DNA of 64,000 bases from Roseiarcus sp963721905 (GTDB lineage Bacteria > Pseudomonadota > Alphaproteobacteria > Rhizobiales > Beijerinckiaceae): positions 1 through 64,000 of the forward strand of contig CAVRMF010000001.1 of the NCBI GenBank assembly GCA_963721905.1. Reading direction: 5' to 3'. Positions 8,775 to 17,198 of this stretch are shown here, in pieces. The first letter of the stretch is position 1. Each line of letters starts with the position of its first letter. A model generated the notes under the pieces. The model searched no databases and was not told the DNA's origin. It saw only the letters and a program-made list of their open reading frames with translations. The position numbers were made by a program, and so were the translations under genes.

Positions 8775-9809
8775 ATGACCAAGGAACAGAAGATTATCCG
8801 CGCCAAGGTAGGGCTGCTGGAGTTGGCCAAGCAGCTCGGCAATGTCAGCCAGGCCTGCAAAATGATGGGCTATAGCCGCGACAGCTTTTACCGGTTCAAG
8901 GAACTTTACGACGCCGGGGGCGAATTGGCGCTGCAGGAGTTGACGCGGCGAAAGCCGATCCTGAAGAACCGCACGCCGCCTGAGGTCGAGGCGATCATCG
9001 TCGAGCTTTCGCTGGACCAGCCGGCTTACGGCCAAATCCGCATCGCCAACGAGCTTCGCAAACTCGGCCAGTCAATTTCTCCGGCCGGCGTTCGCGGCGT
9101 CTGGCAGCGTCATGATCTTGAAACCATGAAGAAACGGCTCAAGGCGCTCGAAGCCAAGGTCGCCCAGGAAGGCCTGGTTCTGACCGAAAGCCAGCTGGCC
9201 GCGCTGGAGAAGGCCAAGAGCGAAAAGGAGGCGCATGGCGAGTTCGAGAGTGAATGTCCGGGCTATTGCGGCGCCCAGGATACGTTCTACGTCGGCAACA
9301 TGAAGGGGGTCGGCCGCATCTACCAGCAGACCTTCATCGATACCTACGCCAAGGTCGCCTTCGCCAAGCTCTATGACCGCAAGACGCCGATCACCGCAGC
9401 CGATCTCGTCAACGATCGGGTCGTGCCATTCTATGATGCGAGGGAGGTGAGGCTGTGCCGCGTGCTGACTGATCGCGGCACGGAATATTGCGGCAACCCC
9501 GAGCGCCACGAATACGAGCTTTATCTGGCGCTCGAGGATATCGACCATTCGCGCACCAAGACCAAGAGCCCGCAAACGAATGGCATCGTCGAGCGCTTCC
9601 ACAAGACGGTGCTCGACGAGTTCTATCGCGTCGCCTTCCGCAAGAAGATCTACGGATCGATCGCCGAACTCCAGGGCGATCTCGATTCCTGGGTCCAGAG
9701 CTACAACCAGGAAAGGCCCCATCAGGGGCGATGGTGCTTCGGCAAGACCCCTATCCAGACCTTCCTTGACGCGACGCCCCTTGCGAAGGAGAAAATGATC
9801 GCAGCCTGA
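8775..9809 (+). CDS. IS481 family transposase
   Basis: This is a DDE transposase of 344 residues. The N-terminus has a helix-turn-helix (LAKQLGNVSQACKMMGYSR). The catalytic core shows FIDTYAKVAF, VLTDRGTEYCG and NGIVERFHKTVLDEF, which supply the D, D and E residues, and ends with YNQERPHQGRW. The ATG at 8775 follows AGAGG; the upstream in-frame extension is dismissed as non-coding. The gene is intact, so the element may be active. Confidence 0.92.
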   Translation: MTKEQKIIRAKVGLLELAKQLGNVSQACKMMGYSRDSFYRFKELYDAGGELALQELTRRKPILKNRTPPEVEAIIVELSLDQPAYGQIRIANELRKLGQSISPAGVRGVWQRHDLETMKKRLKALEAKVAQEGLVLTESQLAALEKAKSEKEAHGEFESECPGYCGAQDTFYVGNMKGVGRIYQQTFIDTYAKVAFAKLYDRKTPITAADLVNDRVVPFYDAREVRLCRVLTDRGTEYCGNPERHEYELYLALEDIDHSRTKTKSPQTNGIVERFHKTVLDEFYRVAFRKKIYGSIAELQGDLDSWVQSYNQERPHQGRWCFGKTPIQTFLDATPLAKEKMIAA

Positions 9810-9849
9810 TCATATCCGACAGGCAGAGCCGACCCATCTCCCGACGCTG

Positions 9850-9877
9850 ACCGTCAGATCAAGTACCAGCTACTACA
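9850..9877 (-). repeat. IS481 right terminal inverted repeat
   Basis: Its reverse complement begins TGTAGTAGCTGGTAC and mirrors the left repeat. It defines the right boundary of the element. Confidence 0.85.
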
Positions 9878-9879
9878 CT

Positions 9880-10095
9880 TTAGCCCTGCGGCGTAATCTC
9901 CACCGCCTTCTCAACCGCGTTGGCAACCTCTGCCCGCGCCCGCTTTGCGTCGGCTTCCGTCGCGAACGCAAACCCGACCAGAGGCCGCCCATGCGCGCCG
10001 CCGAGGATGCTGAAGCCGTACCCGAGCCCCTCATCCCCGCTGTGAACGATCACCGACTGCACGTCGCCCACCTTGCAGTTCGTGTAGCTGATCAT
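9880..10095 (-). CDS. Small hypothetical protein, 71 aa
   Basis: The gene is supported by a strong GAGGAGG site 8 nt before the ATG and by a protein-like sequence with a Gly-rich centre (GLGYGFSILGGAHGR) and a charged C-terminal helix (ATEADAKRARAEVANA). There is no signal peptide or membrane segment. I do not recognise the family. The IS481 element ends 2 nt after its stop codon. It may be co-transcribed with nothing else, since the next gene upstream shares the strand but ends 18 nt away and is itself damaged. Confidence 0.55.
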   Translation of the reverse strand: MISYTNCKVGDVQSVIVHSGDEGLGYGFSILGGAHGRPLVGFAFATEADAKRARAEVANAVEKAVEITPQG

Positions 10096-10113
10096 TGTGT
10101 TGCCTCCTCGCTC

Positions 10114-10374
10114 TCAAGCCCCCTCCGCCGCCGCCACCCGGCAGGATGACCTCGCTGTAACTCTCGCCGGGTCTGCGTAGGGCGCTGAACTTGTGTCCAC
10201 GACGCTCCTCTCGATCCAGACCGCGCGCTCGCCCTTCGCGTCGGGCTCCGGCTCGAAGCCTACGCAGCCGAGCGCGAGCGTACTCGCGATCGCCTCGAAG
10301 GGGGCGGGGGTCATGGAGATGCGGATCATTGCGGGAGAGGGCGGGTTGCGGCGTCGGACTCTCGGTGACGACAT
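10114..10374 (-). CDS. Small hypothetical protein with paired indels
   Basis: This is an 86-residue frame; the likely functional part starts at MIRISMTPAPFEAI (ATG at 10329). The ends look protein-like, but the segment DTSSAPYADPARVTARSSC does not. In the neighbouring frame the same bases read KFSALRRPGESYSEVIL, which looks like natural protein. A 2-nt insertion followed by a 1-nt insertion would explain the switch and the return to frame. No clear ribosome site is seen. Function is unknown. Confidence 0.45.
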   Translation of the reverse strand: MSSPRVRRRNPPSPAMIRISMTPAPFEAIASTLALGCVGFEPEPDAKGERAVWIERSVVDTSSAPYADPARVTARSSCRVAAAEGA

Positions 10375-10443
10375 GGTGACGACACGGGTGCGGCTACCCT
10401 AGTTTGTGAACGCCGCAACCGGCCATAAGTTGTTGATATTAAG

Positions 10444-10528
10444 TGGTGCCCCTAGCCGGAATCGAACCAGCACTCCTTGCGGAATCCGATTTTGAGTCGG
10501 ACGCGTCTACCAGTTCCGCCATAGGGGC
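10444..10528 (-). tRNA. tRNA-Leu (CAA)
   Basis: The minus strand folds into a complete class II tRNA of 85 nt, starting GCCCCTATGGCGGAACTGG and ending in an encoded CCA. The acceptor stem GCCCCTA pairs with TAGGGGC. The anticodon arm TCCGA-CTCAAAA-TCGGA places CAA in the loop. The variable arm is long, as leucine tRNAs require, and the T arm has GGTTCGATTCC. Confidence 0.95.
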
Positions 10529-10665
10529 CCGCGGCGAAGCGGACGGGCAGCGATATAGAACGCGGGGCGGGCGAGGGTCAACGGCAGGGGTGCGATCCAT
10601 TGGCCCCGGCGTGGACGCCGCCGCCCGGAGCGCCTAAAAGCGCCCCACGACCTCTCAGGGGCCTC

Positions 10666-11247
10666 ATGTCCAATTCGCTCTACGCCCGCGTCAAAGCCCT
10701 CGCCGATAGCCCGTCCGCGGAGGCGGCGCTGGCGGCGGTCGCCTTCGCCGAAAGCTCCTTCTTTCCTATCCCGCCCGACATTCTGCTTGCGCCGATGGCG
10801 CTCGCCGACCCGCGCCGCGCGTGGCGCTTTGCGCTGATCGCGACGGTCGCCTCGGTATTCGGCGGCATGCTCGGCTACGCAATCGGAGCGCTTCTCTACG
10901 ACACGCTCGGGCAGTGGCTCGTCAATCTCTACGGCTACGGCGCGAAGATGGCGGCGCTGAAAGAGACTTACGCGCAGTGGGGCTGGCTGGTCATTCTCGT
11001 CAAGGGCGTGACGCCCATCCCCTATAAGCTCGTGACCATCACCAGCGGCCTCCTCGGCTATAATTTTCCGCTGTTCGTGGCGCTCTCGGCGGTGACCCGC
11101 GGCGCGCGCTTCTTTCTGGTGGCGGGCATTCTCAACTGGTTCGGGGAGCCGCTGCGCCTGGCGATGGAGCGCAATTTCGCCGCCGTCCTCGGCGGCTTCG
11201 CGGCGCTGGTCGTCGTCGGCTTCATCATCGCGATCAGGTCGTTCTGA
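10666..11247 (+). CDS. YqaA/DedA-family (VTT domain) membrane protein
   Basis: This is a 193-residue inner-membrane protein with the VTT/SNARE-associated fold. Hallmarks are the acidic FAESSFFPIPPDILL near residue 25-40, a Gly-rich turn (GGMLGYAIGALLY) and KGVTPIPYKLVTITSGL. Relatives act in membrane homeostasis, perhaps as lipid scramblases. The ATG at 10666 with AGGGG upstream is chosen over a longer in-frame extension. The stop codon overlaps the dsbB start by 1 nt (TGATG), so the two are translationally coupled. Confidence 0.85.
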   Translation: MSNSLYARVKALADSPSAEAALAAVAFAESSFFPIPPDILLAPMALADPRRAWRFALIATVASVFGGMLGYAIGALLYDTLGQWLVNLYGYGAKMAALKETYAQWGWLVILVKGVTPIPYKLVTITSGLLGYNFPLFVALSAVTRGARFFLVAGILNWFGEPLRLAMERNFAAVLGGFAALVVVGFIIAIRSF

Positions 11248-11753
11248 TGAGCCTCGTCGAAGCGCTGCTGCCGCCGTCGCAAACCCGCCGGGCGGGTCTG
11301 ATCCTCCTGGCGGCGCTCGCGACGCTCGCCGCGGTCTGGATCCTTCAGGGCCTCGGCTATGAGCCCTGCGAACTTTGCCTGACCGAACGCTATGCCTTCT
11401 ACGCCGCCGCGCCCCTCGCGGCGCTGACCGCCCTTCTCGCGAGCCGTTCGATGCACGGGCTCGCGCGGGCGGGATTCGCGGCTCTCGCGCTTGTCTTTCT
11501 CGCCAATGCCGCGTTCGCTTTCTACCACGTCGGCGTTGAGCAGCACTGGTGGCCCGGCCCGACCGCCTGCACCGGCGCGCTCAGCGCGCCCGTCGACGTC
11601 AAGGACCTGATGAAAGCGCTCGAAACGACCCGGGTCGTGCGGTGCGACGAGGCCTCGCTCACCATTCTCGGCCTGTCTCTCGCCGGCTGGGATGTTGTCG
11701 CGAGCGCGGCGCTGGCGATCTACGCGGCGCTCGCGGCAAGGCTCGATCGCTAG
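11247..11753 (+). CDS. dsbB: Disulfide bond formation protein B
   Basis: DsbB re-oxidises DsbA in the inner membrane and passes electrons to quinone. The 168-residue protein has four hydrophobic segments. The first redox pair is C41-C44 (EPCELCLTER) and the second is C108 and C133, in the long periplasmic loop after residue 100. The length is normal. It follows the YqaA gene with a 1-nt overlap. The stop codon sits inside a 10-bp inverted repeat. Confidence 0.9.
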   Translation: MSLVEALLPPSQTRRAGLILLAALATLAAVWILQGLGYEPCELCLTERYAFYAAAPLAALTALLASRSMHGLARAGFAALALVFLANAAFAFYHVGVEQHWWPGPTACTGALSAPVDVKDLMKALETTRVVRCDEASLTILGLSLAGWDVVASAALAIYAALAARLDR

Positions 11754-11781
11754 GCGGTTCGCGCATCGACGGTAGCGATCG
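11742..11781. terminator. Inverted repeat between convergent genes
   Basis: TCGATCGCTA at 11742-11751 is perfectly repeated in inverted form as TAGCGATCGA at 11772-11781, with a 20-nt spacer. It covers the dsbB stop and lies before the stop of the convergent SecY-like gene. It may act as a bidirectional terminator, although no T tract follows. Confidence 0.35.
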
Positions 11782-11791
11782 ATCCTACGGG

Positions 11792-12823
11792 TCAGGCCGT
11801 GGGCGTCGAGCCCGAAAGCCCGCCGTCGGCTTGCGCCCTGCCGGTCGCCACGCTCAATCCCGCAGCGACGCAAAGGATGATCCATGAGCCGCTCATCGGG
11901 CCCCCTATGCCGAGAACGAGCGACAAAGCCAGCGCGCCGCCGCAGACGAGAATTTCGGCGCCGAGCGGCAAGGCGTCCGCCCCCCGGGCGCGCCCTCGCC
12001 AGGAGGCGAACAGCCAAATGAGCCCCGCCTGCGCGGCGAGCAGGACCAGAAGCCACATCGCTGTCGGCGGCGCGTCGTGATCGTCCAGGTGGAAGAACAC
12101 AGTCAGCCATTGGAAGACGAACGTTCCCATCAACGGCGGCCAGATGTCGAGACCATCGTCCCCGCCTGCCCTCCGGGTCGCCGCGATCAGAAGCGCAAAG
12201 GCCGCAACGACCAGCGCGGCCAGCGCCAGTGGCGCCCAGGCCGGCGCGAGCCCCGTCCCGACGACCTCCATGTCGTAGGCCGCGTCATAGGGCAGATGCG
12301 CGGCGAAGGGCGCAGCAAACAGGAGCAGCAGGCCATCGCCAATTCCCCATTCCGTCATGACCCTGGCGAGCCAGATCAGGAAGGCGGTGGCGCCGACGAT
12401 AGCGACGACCACGCTGAGGCGGAACATTGGGCCGGGAGACGGCGCTATGCCGTCCAGGCCCTCTGCGGCCCTCGCAATCGCCATCGCCTGGCTCGCCGCA
12501 ATCGCCAGGGCGAAGATATGCGCCGTTCGCTGCAAAAGCTCCGAGCGGCCCGGGCTGCCTGCCGCCCACCGCGCGAGCGGGGGGAGGACGACGCGCGCCA
12601 TTTCGACGAGGGCGAGCCCGAACAGGATCGGTCGCACGCCAACGCTGAAAATCGACAAGTCAGCGGATAGCGCGGGAAGCCTGAGACCCATCGCAGCGAC
12701 GGGATCGAGGCCGGGGAGCCAAAGGCGAGACCCCAGCCCGTAGACCGCGAGCCCGCCCACGGTGACCGCCCAGCGCCTAGGGTCGCGAACCAGCGCGCCT
12801 GTCGTTCCGCCCAGGTTCGCCAT
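11792..12823 (-). CDS. Short, divergent SecY-like membrane protein
   Basis: This protein of 343 residues is rich in membrane segments. Two stretches resemble SecY: LSIFSVGVRPILF with the following PPLARWAAGSPGRSELLQRT matches the SecY TM2 region (LSIFALGIMPYI, then the GRxK/QxTR region), and LIWLARVMTEWGIGDGLLLL matches the SecY block MWLGEQITERGIGNGISL. A plain SecY has about 435 residues, so roughly 90 are missing. It is not in a ribosomal protein operon and has no SecE or SecA beside it. I infer a specialised or non-translocase paralog. It converges with dsbB. Confidence 0.6.
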   Translation of the reverse strand: MANLGGTTGALVRDPRRWAVTVGGLAVYGLGSRLWLPGLDPVAAMGLRLPALSADLSIFSVGVRPILFGLALVEMARVVLPPLARWAAGSPGRSELLQRTAHIFALAIAASQAMAIARAAEGLDGIAPSPGPMFRLSVVVAIVGATAFLIWLARVMTEWGIGDGLLLLFAAPFAAHLPYDAAYDMEVVGTGLAPAWAPLALAALVVAAFALLIAATRRAGGDDGLDIWPPLMGTFVFQWLTVFFHLDDHDAPPTAMWLLVLLAAQAGLIWLFASWRGRARGADALPLGAEILVCGGALALSLVLGIGGPMSGSWIILCVAAGLSVATGRAQADGGLSGSTPTA

Positions 12824-12915
12824 AGCGCTCGGTTCTCGCGGTGGGGGCGTTTAGACTAGCGGGTTCAGCGCCGGAGGGCGAGAGCCCGCATTCGGCCTTC
12901 TGCCGCCGTTGCCTG

Positions 12916-14694
12916 TCACGCGCGCCCGGACTTCCGCGTCGAACGGGACCGCTCCGGCGCGCCGGCGGCGATCAGGGTCTTGCGATATTCTTCGCGCTTT
13001 TCGTGGATTGAGGCGATGACGAAGCCCATCGGCACGCCAATGTCGACCAGCACTGCCTCGGACAATTGCAGGCTCGCCTCGATCGTCTCCGGCACCGCGT
13101 CGGTGACGCCGAGCGCGTAGAGCGCGCGGGCGTGATTGGCGTCGTGGGCGCGCGCGACCAGCGTGACGTCCGCTCGCAGGCTGCGCGTCGTCTGGACCAC
13201 CGCCTCGTTTGCCTTGGGCGAATCCATCGTCACGACCACGGCGCGGGCGGTCTCGACGCCCGAGCGGCGCATGTAGTCCGGTCGCGATGCGTCGCCATAA
13301 TAGACCCTCTTTCCGGCCGCGCGCGCCCGCGCGACGAGGCGAGCGTCCGAGTCGATCGCGATGAACGGGATTTTGTGTATGTCCAGCATGTCGCCGATCA
13401 GCGCGCCGACCCGGCCGTAGCCGACGATGACGACGCGCCCGTCCTCGTCGCCCGGCGGCGGCGTCTCTTCGGGCGCGGCGCCGGCTTGAGGCCGCGGCGC
13501 CGAGCCGATCCGCTGGCCGAGCTTCGCGAGCGCAGGGATCGCGAGCATCGAGATCGCGACCGCGCTGACGAGCGTCGTCGCGAGCGCCCGGTCGACGAGC
13601 CCGCCGGCGAGCGCGGCGCCGATCATCACGAAGCCGAATTCCCCGCCGGGCCCGAGCAGCATCGCCATTTCGGCGCCGACGCGGGCCGGCAACCGGAAGC
13701 CCCATGCGAGCCCCATCAGGATCAGGCCCTTGACGGCGATCAGCGCCGCGGCGAGGCCGAGGATGAGGCCGGGCCGGGCAAGAATGAGCGCCGGATTGAT
13801 CTCGGCACCGACGGAGACGAAGTAGAGCCCGAGCAGCAGGCCCTTGAACGGCTCGATCGTCACTTCGATCTCGCGGCGGTATTCGGTCTCCGCCAGCAGG
13901 AGCCCGGCGACGAAGGCGCCGAGCGCCATCGAAAGGCGGCTCGCCGCGGCGGCCAGGCCGTCGCCCAGCACCACCAGGAGGCAGGCGGCCATGAAGAATT
14001 CGGGGCTCTTGGTCTCGGCCACGAAACGAAAGAACGGCCGGAGCGCAATGCGCCCGAAGACGATCAGCACACCCAGCGCCAGCGCGGCCGGAACGAGGGC
14101 GCTGAAAAGCGCCCAGCCGAGCCCGTGCTCGTTTCCGCCGGCGAAGGCGCCCGCCATCACGAGAAGGGGCGCGACCGCGAGATCCTGAAAGAGCAGCACC
14201 GAGAAGCTCGCCCGGCCTACCGGAGCGCCGAGCCGCTTGCTCTCGACGAGGACCGGAATCACGATCGCCGTCGACGACATGGCGAGCGCCGCGCCGATCG
14301 TTGCCGCGGAGGCCCGGGGCAGGCCGAGCGCCCAGGCGACCGCGCCGAGCGCCAGCGTCGTAACGACAACCTGCCCGAGCCCGAGCCCGAACACCAGCCT
14401 GCGCATCCGCCGCAGTCGTTCGAATGACAGTTCGAGCCCCATGGTGAACAGGAGCGCCACGACGCCGAACGCGGCGAGCTTGTCGATCGCCTCGACATTG
14501 ATCGCGAATGCCTTGAGCCAGGCCGCCTTCCTGTCCAGTGAGCCGAGGCCGTAGGGGCCGAGTGCGACGCCCGCGAGCAAAAATCCGAGCACCGGGCTGA
14601 TGCGGAGGCGGAAGAACAGGGGCGCGACGACGCCCGCCGTCGCCAGGAAGAGTAGCGCCTCCTTGTAAATCGATAGGTCGGTCGTCTCGTTCAC
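12916..14694 (-). CDS. Kef-type K+/H+ antiporter (CPA2 family) with RCK domain
   Basis: This monovalent cation:proton antiporter has 592 residues. About 12 membrane segments fill residues 1-390, with the CPA2 motifs PVLGFLLAGVALGPYGLG, ALAMSSTAIVIPVL and LGPGGEFGFVMIG. A TrkA-N/RCK nucleotide-binding domain follows (VVIVGYGRVGALIGDML and YYGDASRPDYMRRSG). This layout matches KefB/KefC and YbaL. No KefF/KefG ancillary oxidoreductase is adjacent. Start ATG at 14694. The gene stands alone on this strand. Confidence 0.9.
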   Translation of the reverse strand: MNETTDLSIYKEALLFLATAGVVAPLFFRLRISPVLGFLLAGVALGPYGLGSLDRKAAWLKAFAINVEAIDKLAAFGVVALLFTMGLELSFERLRRMRRLVFGLGLGQVVVTTLALGAVAWALGLPRASAATIGAALAMSSTAIVIPVLVESKRLGAPVGRASFSVLLFQDLAVAPLLVMAGAFAGGNEHGLGWALFSALVPAALALGVLIVFGRIALRPFFRFVAETKSPEFFMAACLLVVLGDGLAAAASRLSMALGAFVAGLLLAETEYRREIEVTIEPFKGLLLGLYFVSVGAEINPALILARPGLILGLAAALIAVKGLILMGLAWGFRLPARVGAEMAMLLGPGGEFGFVMIGAALAGGLVDRALATTLVSAVAISMLAIPALAKLGQRIGSAPRPQAGAAPEETPPPGDEDGRVVIVGYGRVGALIGDMLDIHKIPFIAIDSDARLVARARAAGKRVYYGDASRPDYMRRSGVETARAVVVTMDSPKANEAVVQTTRSLRADVTLVARAHDANHARALYALGVTDAVPETIEASLQLSEAVLVDIGVPMGFVIASIHEKREEYRKTLIAAGAPERSRSTRKSGRA

Positions 14695-14879
14695 GGGCGA
14701 GGGTTCCAGCGCCGGGGTGGGTTCAGCTTAGTCGATTCGAGTCGGAGCGGCGCTCTTTGAGGGCGGCCGTGACGCCGTTCCGGGTCTCCGGCGCTATCGA
14801 CAAAAACATCCAAAGCGGGAACATTGCGCCGCTGTCGCGGACCGCCTGGTCCGTTCCGTGACTTCGAGGAGGAGGCTCC

Positions 14880-16049
14880 ATGGCGATCGAGCGCGCGGAA
14901 ATCCGGGACTGGCTTGCGACGAATTGCCCGCCTGAGATGCGTCAGCCGGCGCTCGCTGAAGAAGACTTTTGCTGGGGCGGGTGCCGCTGGGTGTTCCAGT
15001 CCGCGGCGCAGAAACTCTGGTTGGAGCGCTGCGTTTCGCGCGGCTTCACCGTTGCGACCTGGCCCAGGGAGTACGGCGGAGCGGGCTATTCGCGTGAGGA
15101 TGCGGCGATGCTAGCCGCGGAAATGCAGGCTATCCATGCCCGCGCGCCGTTGGTGAGCTTCGGCATTTGGATGCTCGGTCCCGCGCTCTTGAAATTCGGC
15201 TCGCCGGCGCAAAAAGAAAGCCACCTTCCGCGCATCGCGCGCGGCGAAATCCGTTGGTGCCAGGGCTATTCCGAACCTGGCGCAGGCTCGGACCTCGCCT
15301 CTCTGCGCACCAAGGCCGAAGACAAGGGCGATCATTTCCTCGTCAACGGCCAGAAGATCTGGACCTCTTACGCCGACAAGGCGGACTGGATTTTTTGCCT
15401 CGCGCGGACCGACCCGGGCGCGATCAAGCAGAAGGGCATTTCCTTCCTGCTGATCGATATGGCGACGGCGGGCGTTTCCACCAAGCCGATCGTGCTGATC
15501 TCCGGGAAGTCGCCGTTCTGCGAGACGTTCTTCGACAACGTCGCCGTGCCCAAGGAAAATCTCGTTGGCGAGCTGCATCGCGGCTGGGACGTCGCCAAGT
15601 ACCTGCTCACGCATGAGCGTGGGATGATCGCGGGGGTGGGCTCCAACGTCTCTGACGTGCACGCGCTGGAAAGGGCCGCCAGCCGGCAGGCGCGCGGCGG
15701 GCGGCTCGCCGATCCGATCCTGCGGGCGGAGATCGCCCGCGCGGCGATCGACAGCTACGCCTCGGAGGCGACGCGCCTTCGGTATGCCGCGGAGGTCGCA
15801 GCCGGCGGCGAACTCGGCGCGCGTTCGGCGTTGCTGAAATACGACGGCACGGAGCTCAACAAGCGCAGGCATGAATTGATGATGTCGCTGGCGGGCGTCG
15901 AGGGCCTCTATTTCGACGGCAACCGAGGGCCCGGGCAGGATGTCGCGCAGGGCTGGCTGCGTTCGAAGGGCAATTCGATCGAGGGCGGCACATCGGAAAT
16001 CATGCTCGACATCGTCGCCAAACGCCTGCTCGAACTGCCCGCGGAATGA
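14880..16049 (+). CDS. Acyl-CoA dehydrogenase (subunit 1 of a pair)
   Basis: This FAD-dependent enzyme introduces the alpha-beta double bond in an acyl-CoA. It has 389 residues and all three ACAD parts: an N-terminal helical domain, the beta-barrel with CQGYSEPGAGSDLASLRTKA, and a C-terminal helical domain ending EGGTSEIMLDIVAKRL. GAGG lies before the ATG. A second acyl-CoA dehydrogenase begins 7 nt downstream. Such adjacent pairs often form heterotetramers in sterol or branched acyl degradation, which is family knowledge; the substrate here is not known. Confidence 0.88.
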   Translation: MAIERAEIRDWLATNCPPEMRQPALAEEDFCWGGCRWVFQSAAQKLWLERCVSRGFTVATWPREYGGAGYSREDAAMLAAEMQAIHARAPLVSFGIWMLGPALLKFGSPAQKESHLPRIARGEIRWCQGYSEPGAGSDLASLRTKAEDKGDHFLVNGQKIWTSYADKADWIFCLARTDPGAIKQKGISFLLIDMATAGVSTKPIVLISGKSPFCETFFDNVAVPKENLVGELHRGWDVAKYLLTHERGMIAGVGSNVSDVHALERAASRQARGGRLADPILRAEIARAAIDSYASEATRLRYAAEVAAGGELGARSALLKYDGTELNKRRHELMMSLAGVEGLYFDGNRGPGQDVAQGWLRSKGNSIEGGTSEIMLDIVAKRLLELPAE

Positions 16050-16056
16050 GGAATCG

Positions 16057-17164
16057 ATGCTCGTCCTGAGCGAAGACCAGCGGATGCTGATGGAAAGCGC
16101 GCGCGGGGCCGTAGCTGCGAATGCGCCGATCGCGGCGTTTCGCAAATTGCGCGCGGAGAGTTCGGGCGACGGTTTCTCGCGCGCATTCTGGCGCCAATGC
16201 GCCGAGATGGGCTGGACCGGCGTGCTCGTGCCCGAGGCGTTCGGGGGCATTGATTTCGGCGTCGTCGGGGCCGGGCTGATCGCGCGCGAGATGGCGCGGA
16301 CCCTTGCTCCCTCCCCGTTCCTGTCGACCTCCGTGATGGCGGCGAGCGCATTGCGTCGCGGCGGTTCGACGGCGCAGAAGTCAATCTGGCTGCCGCGCAT
16401 CGCAGGGGGCGAGGTGATTGTTGGGTGTGCGCTCGACGAAGGCGCTCGCCGCGCCTCCCCACCCATCAAAGCCTTTCACGCCGGTCCGGGCTGGCGGCTC
16501 GCGGGCGTCCAGCACATGGCGCTTGACGGGCACGTCGCCGACGCGTTCCTCATTGCCGCCCAAGTCGAGAACGCCGAAGCGACTTTCTTCCTGGTCGGCG
16601 CCGAGGCCAAGGGCTTGGCGCGCGATGCGCGCACCCTCGTCGACAGCCGGCGCGTCGCGACCCTAAGCCTCGACAACGTTTCGCTCGATAAGGATGCAGC
16701 GCTCGCTGGGGGCGCTGCGACGATCGAAGTCGACAATCGACACCGGGCGCGCGGTCGTTGCGGCGGCGCTTTGCGGCGTCGCCGAGGAAGCCTTCGCGCG
16801 GACGATGGGCTATCTCAAGGAGCGTCGACAGTTCGACCGCAAGATCGGCAGCTTCCAGGCGCTGCAGCATCGCGCGGCGCGAATGCACGTCGATATCGAG
16901 AATTCCTGGTCGGCGACGCTGAAGGCGATGGAATCGCTCGCGACGAACGCCAATAGCGCCGCGCTCGATGTCGCAGTCGCCAAGGCCAAGGCGAGCGAGA
17001 CGGCCTGCGCCGCGACCGCAGAGTGTCTGCAGTTGCACGGCGGAATCGGAATGACCGACGAATTCGACATCGGCCTTTTCCTCAAGCGCGCACGCGTCGA
17101 TTCCGTGATGTTCGGCGACGCCGCGTTTCACGCCGATCGCGTCGCGACGATGCTCGGCTATTAG
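16057..17164 (+). pseudogene. Acyl-CoA dehydrogenase (subunit 2), frameshifted
   Basis: The first 225 residues or so (from MLVLSEDQRMLMESARGA) carry the N-terminal and middle ACAD domains. The C-terminal domain (AFARTMGYLKERRQFDRKIG, then LQLHGGIGMTDEFDIGLFL) lies one frame over. The switch is at about 16730-16740, where one extra A in GTCGACAATCG would explain it; without it the text reads IEVAIDTGRAVVAAAL. Conservation on both sides suggests a single recent indel or a sequencing error. The start is 7 nt after subunit 1, with TGAGGA upstream. Confidence 0.85.
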
Positions 17165-17198
17165 GAAGAAACCCCTTGCTTCGATTTGGAGCCCTGCG

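Larger units (their letters stand above)
8656..9877 (+). mobile_element. IS481 family insertion sequence, complete
   Basis: The element is bounded by imperfect terminal inverted repeats of 28 nt (21 of 28 matching) at 8656-8683 and 9850-9877, and it encodes one intact transposase. The total length of 1222 nt fits the family. It landed at the edge of an IS1380 remnant on the left and 2 nt past the stop codon of the small gene at 9880 on the right. I see no obvious target duplication, which agrees with loss of DNA at one side. Confidence 0.85.

Noticed and set aside
13066..14427. Long plus-strand frame of 453 codons
   Set aside because: It is antisense to the Kef-type antiporter and consists of Arg/Asp/Glu-rich low-complexity sequence, as expected of a GC-rich shadow frame.
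15111..16469. Long minus-strand frame of 452 codons
   Set aside because: It is antisense to the two acyl-CoA dehydrogenases, which carry clear family motifs; the frame has none.
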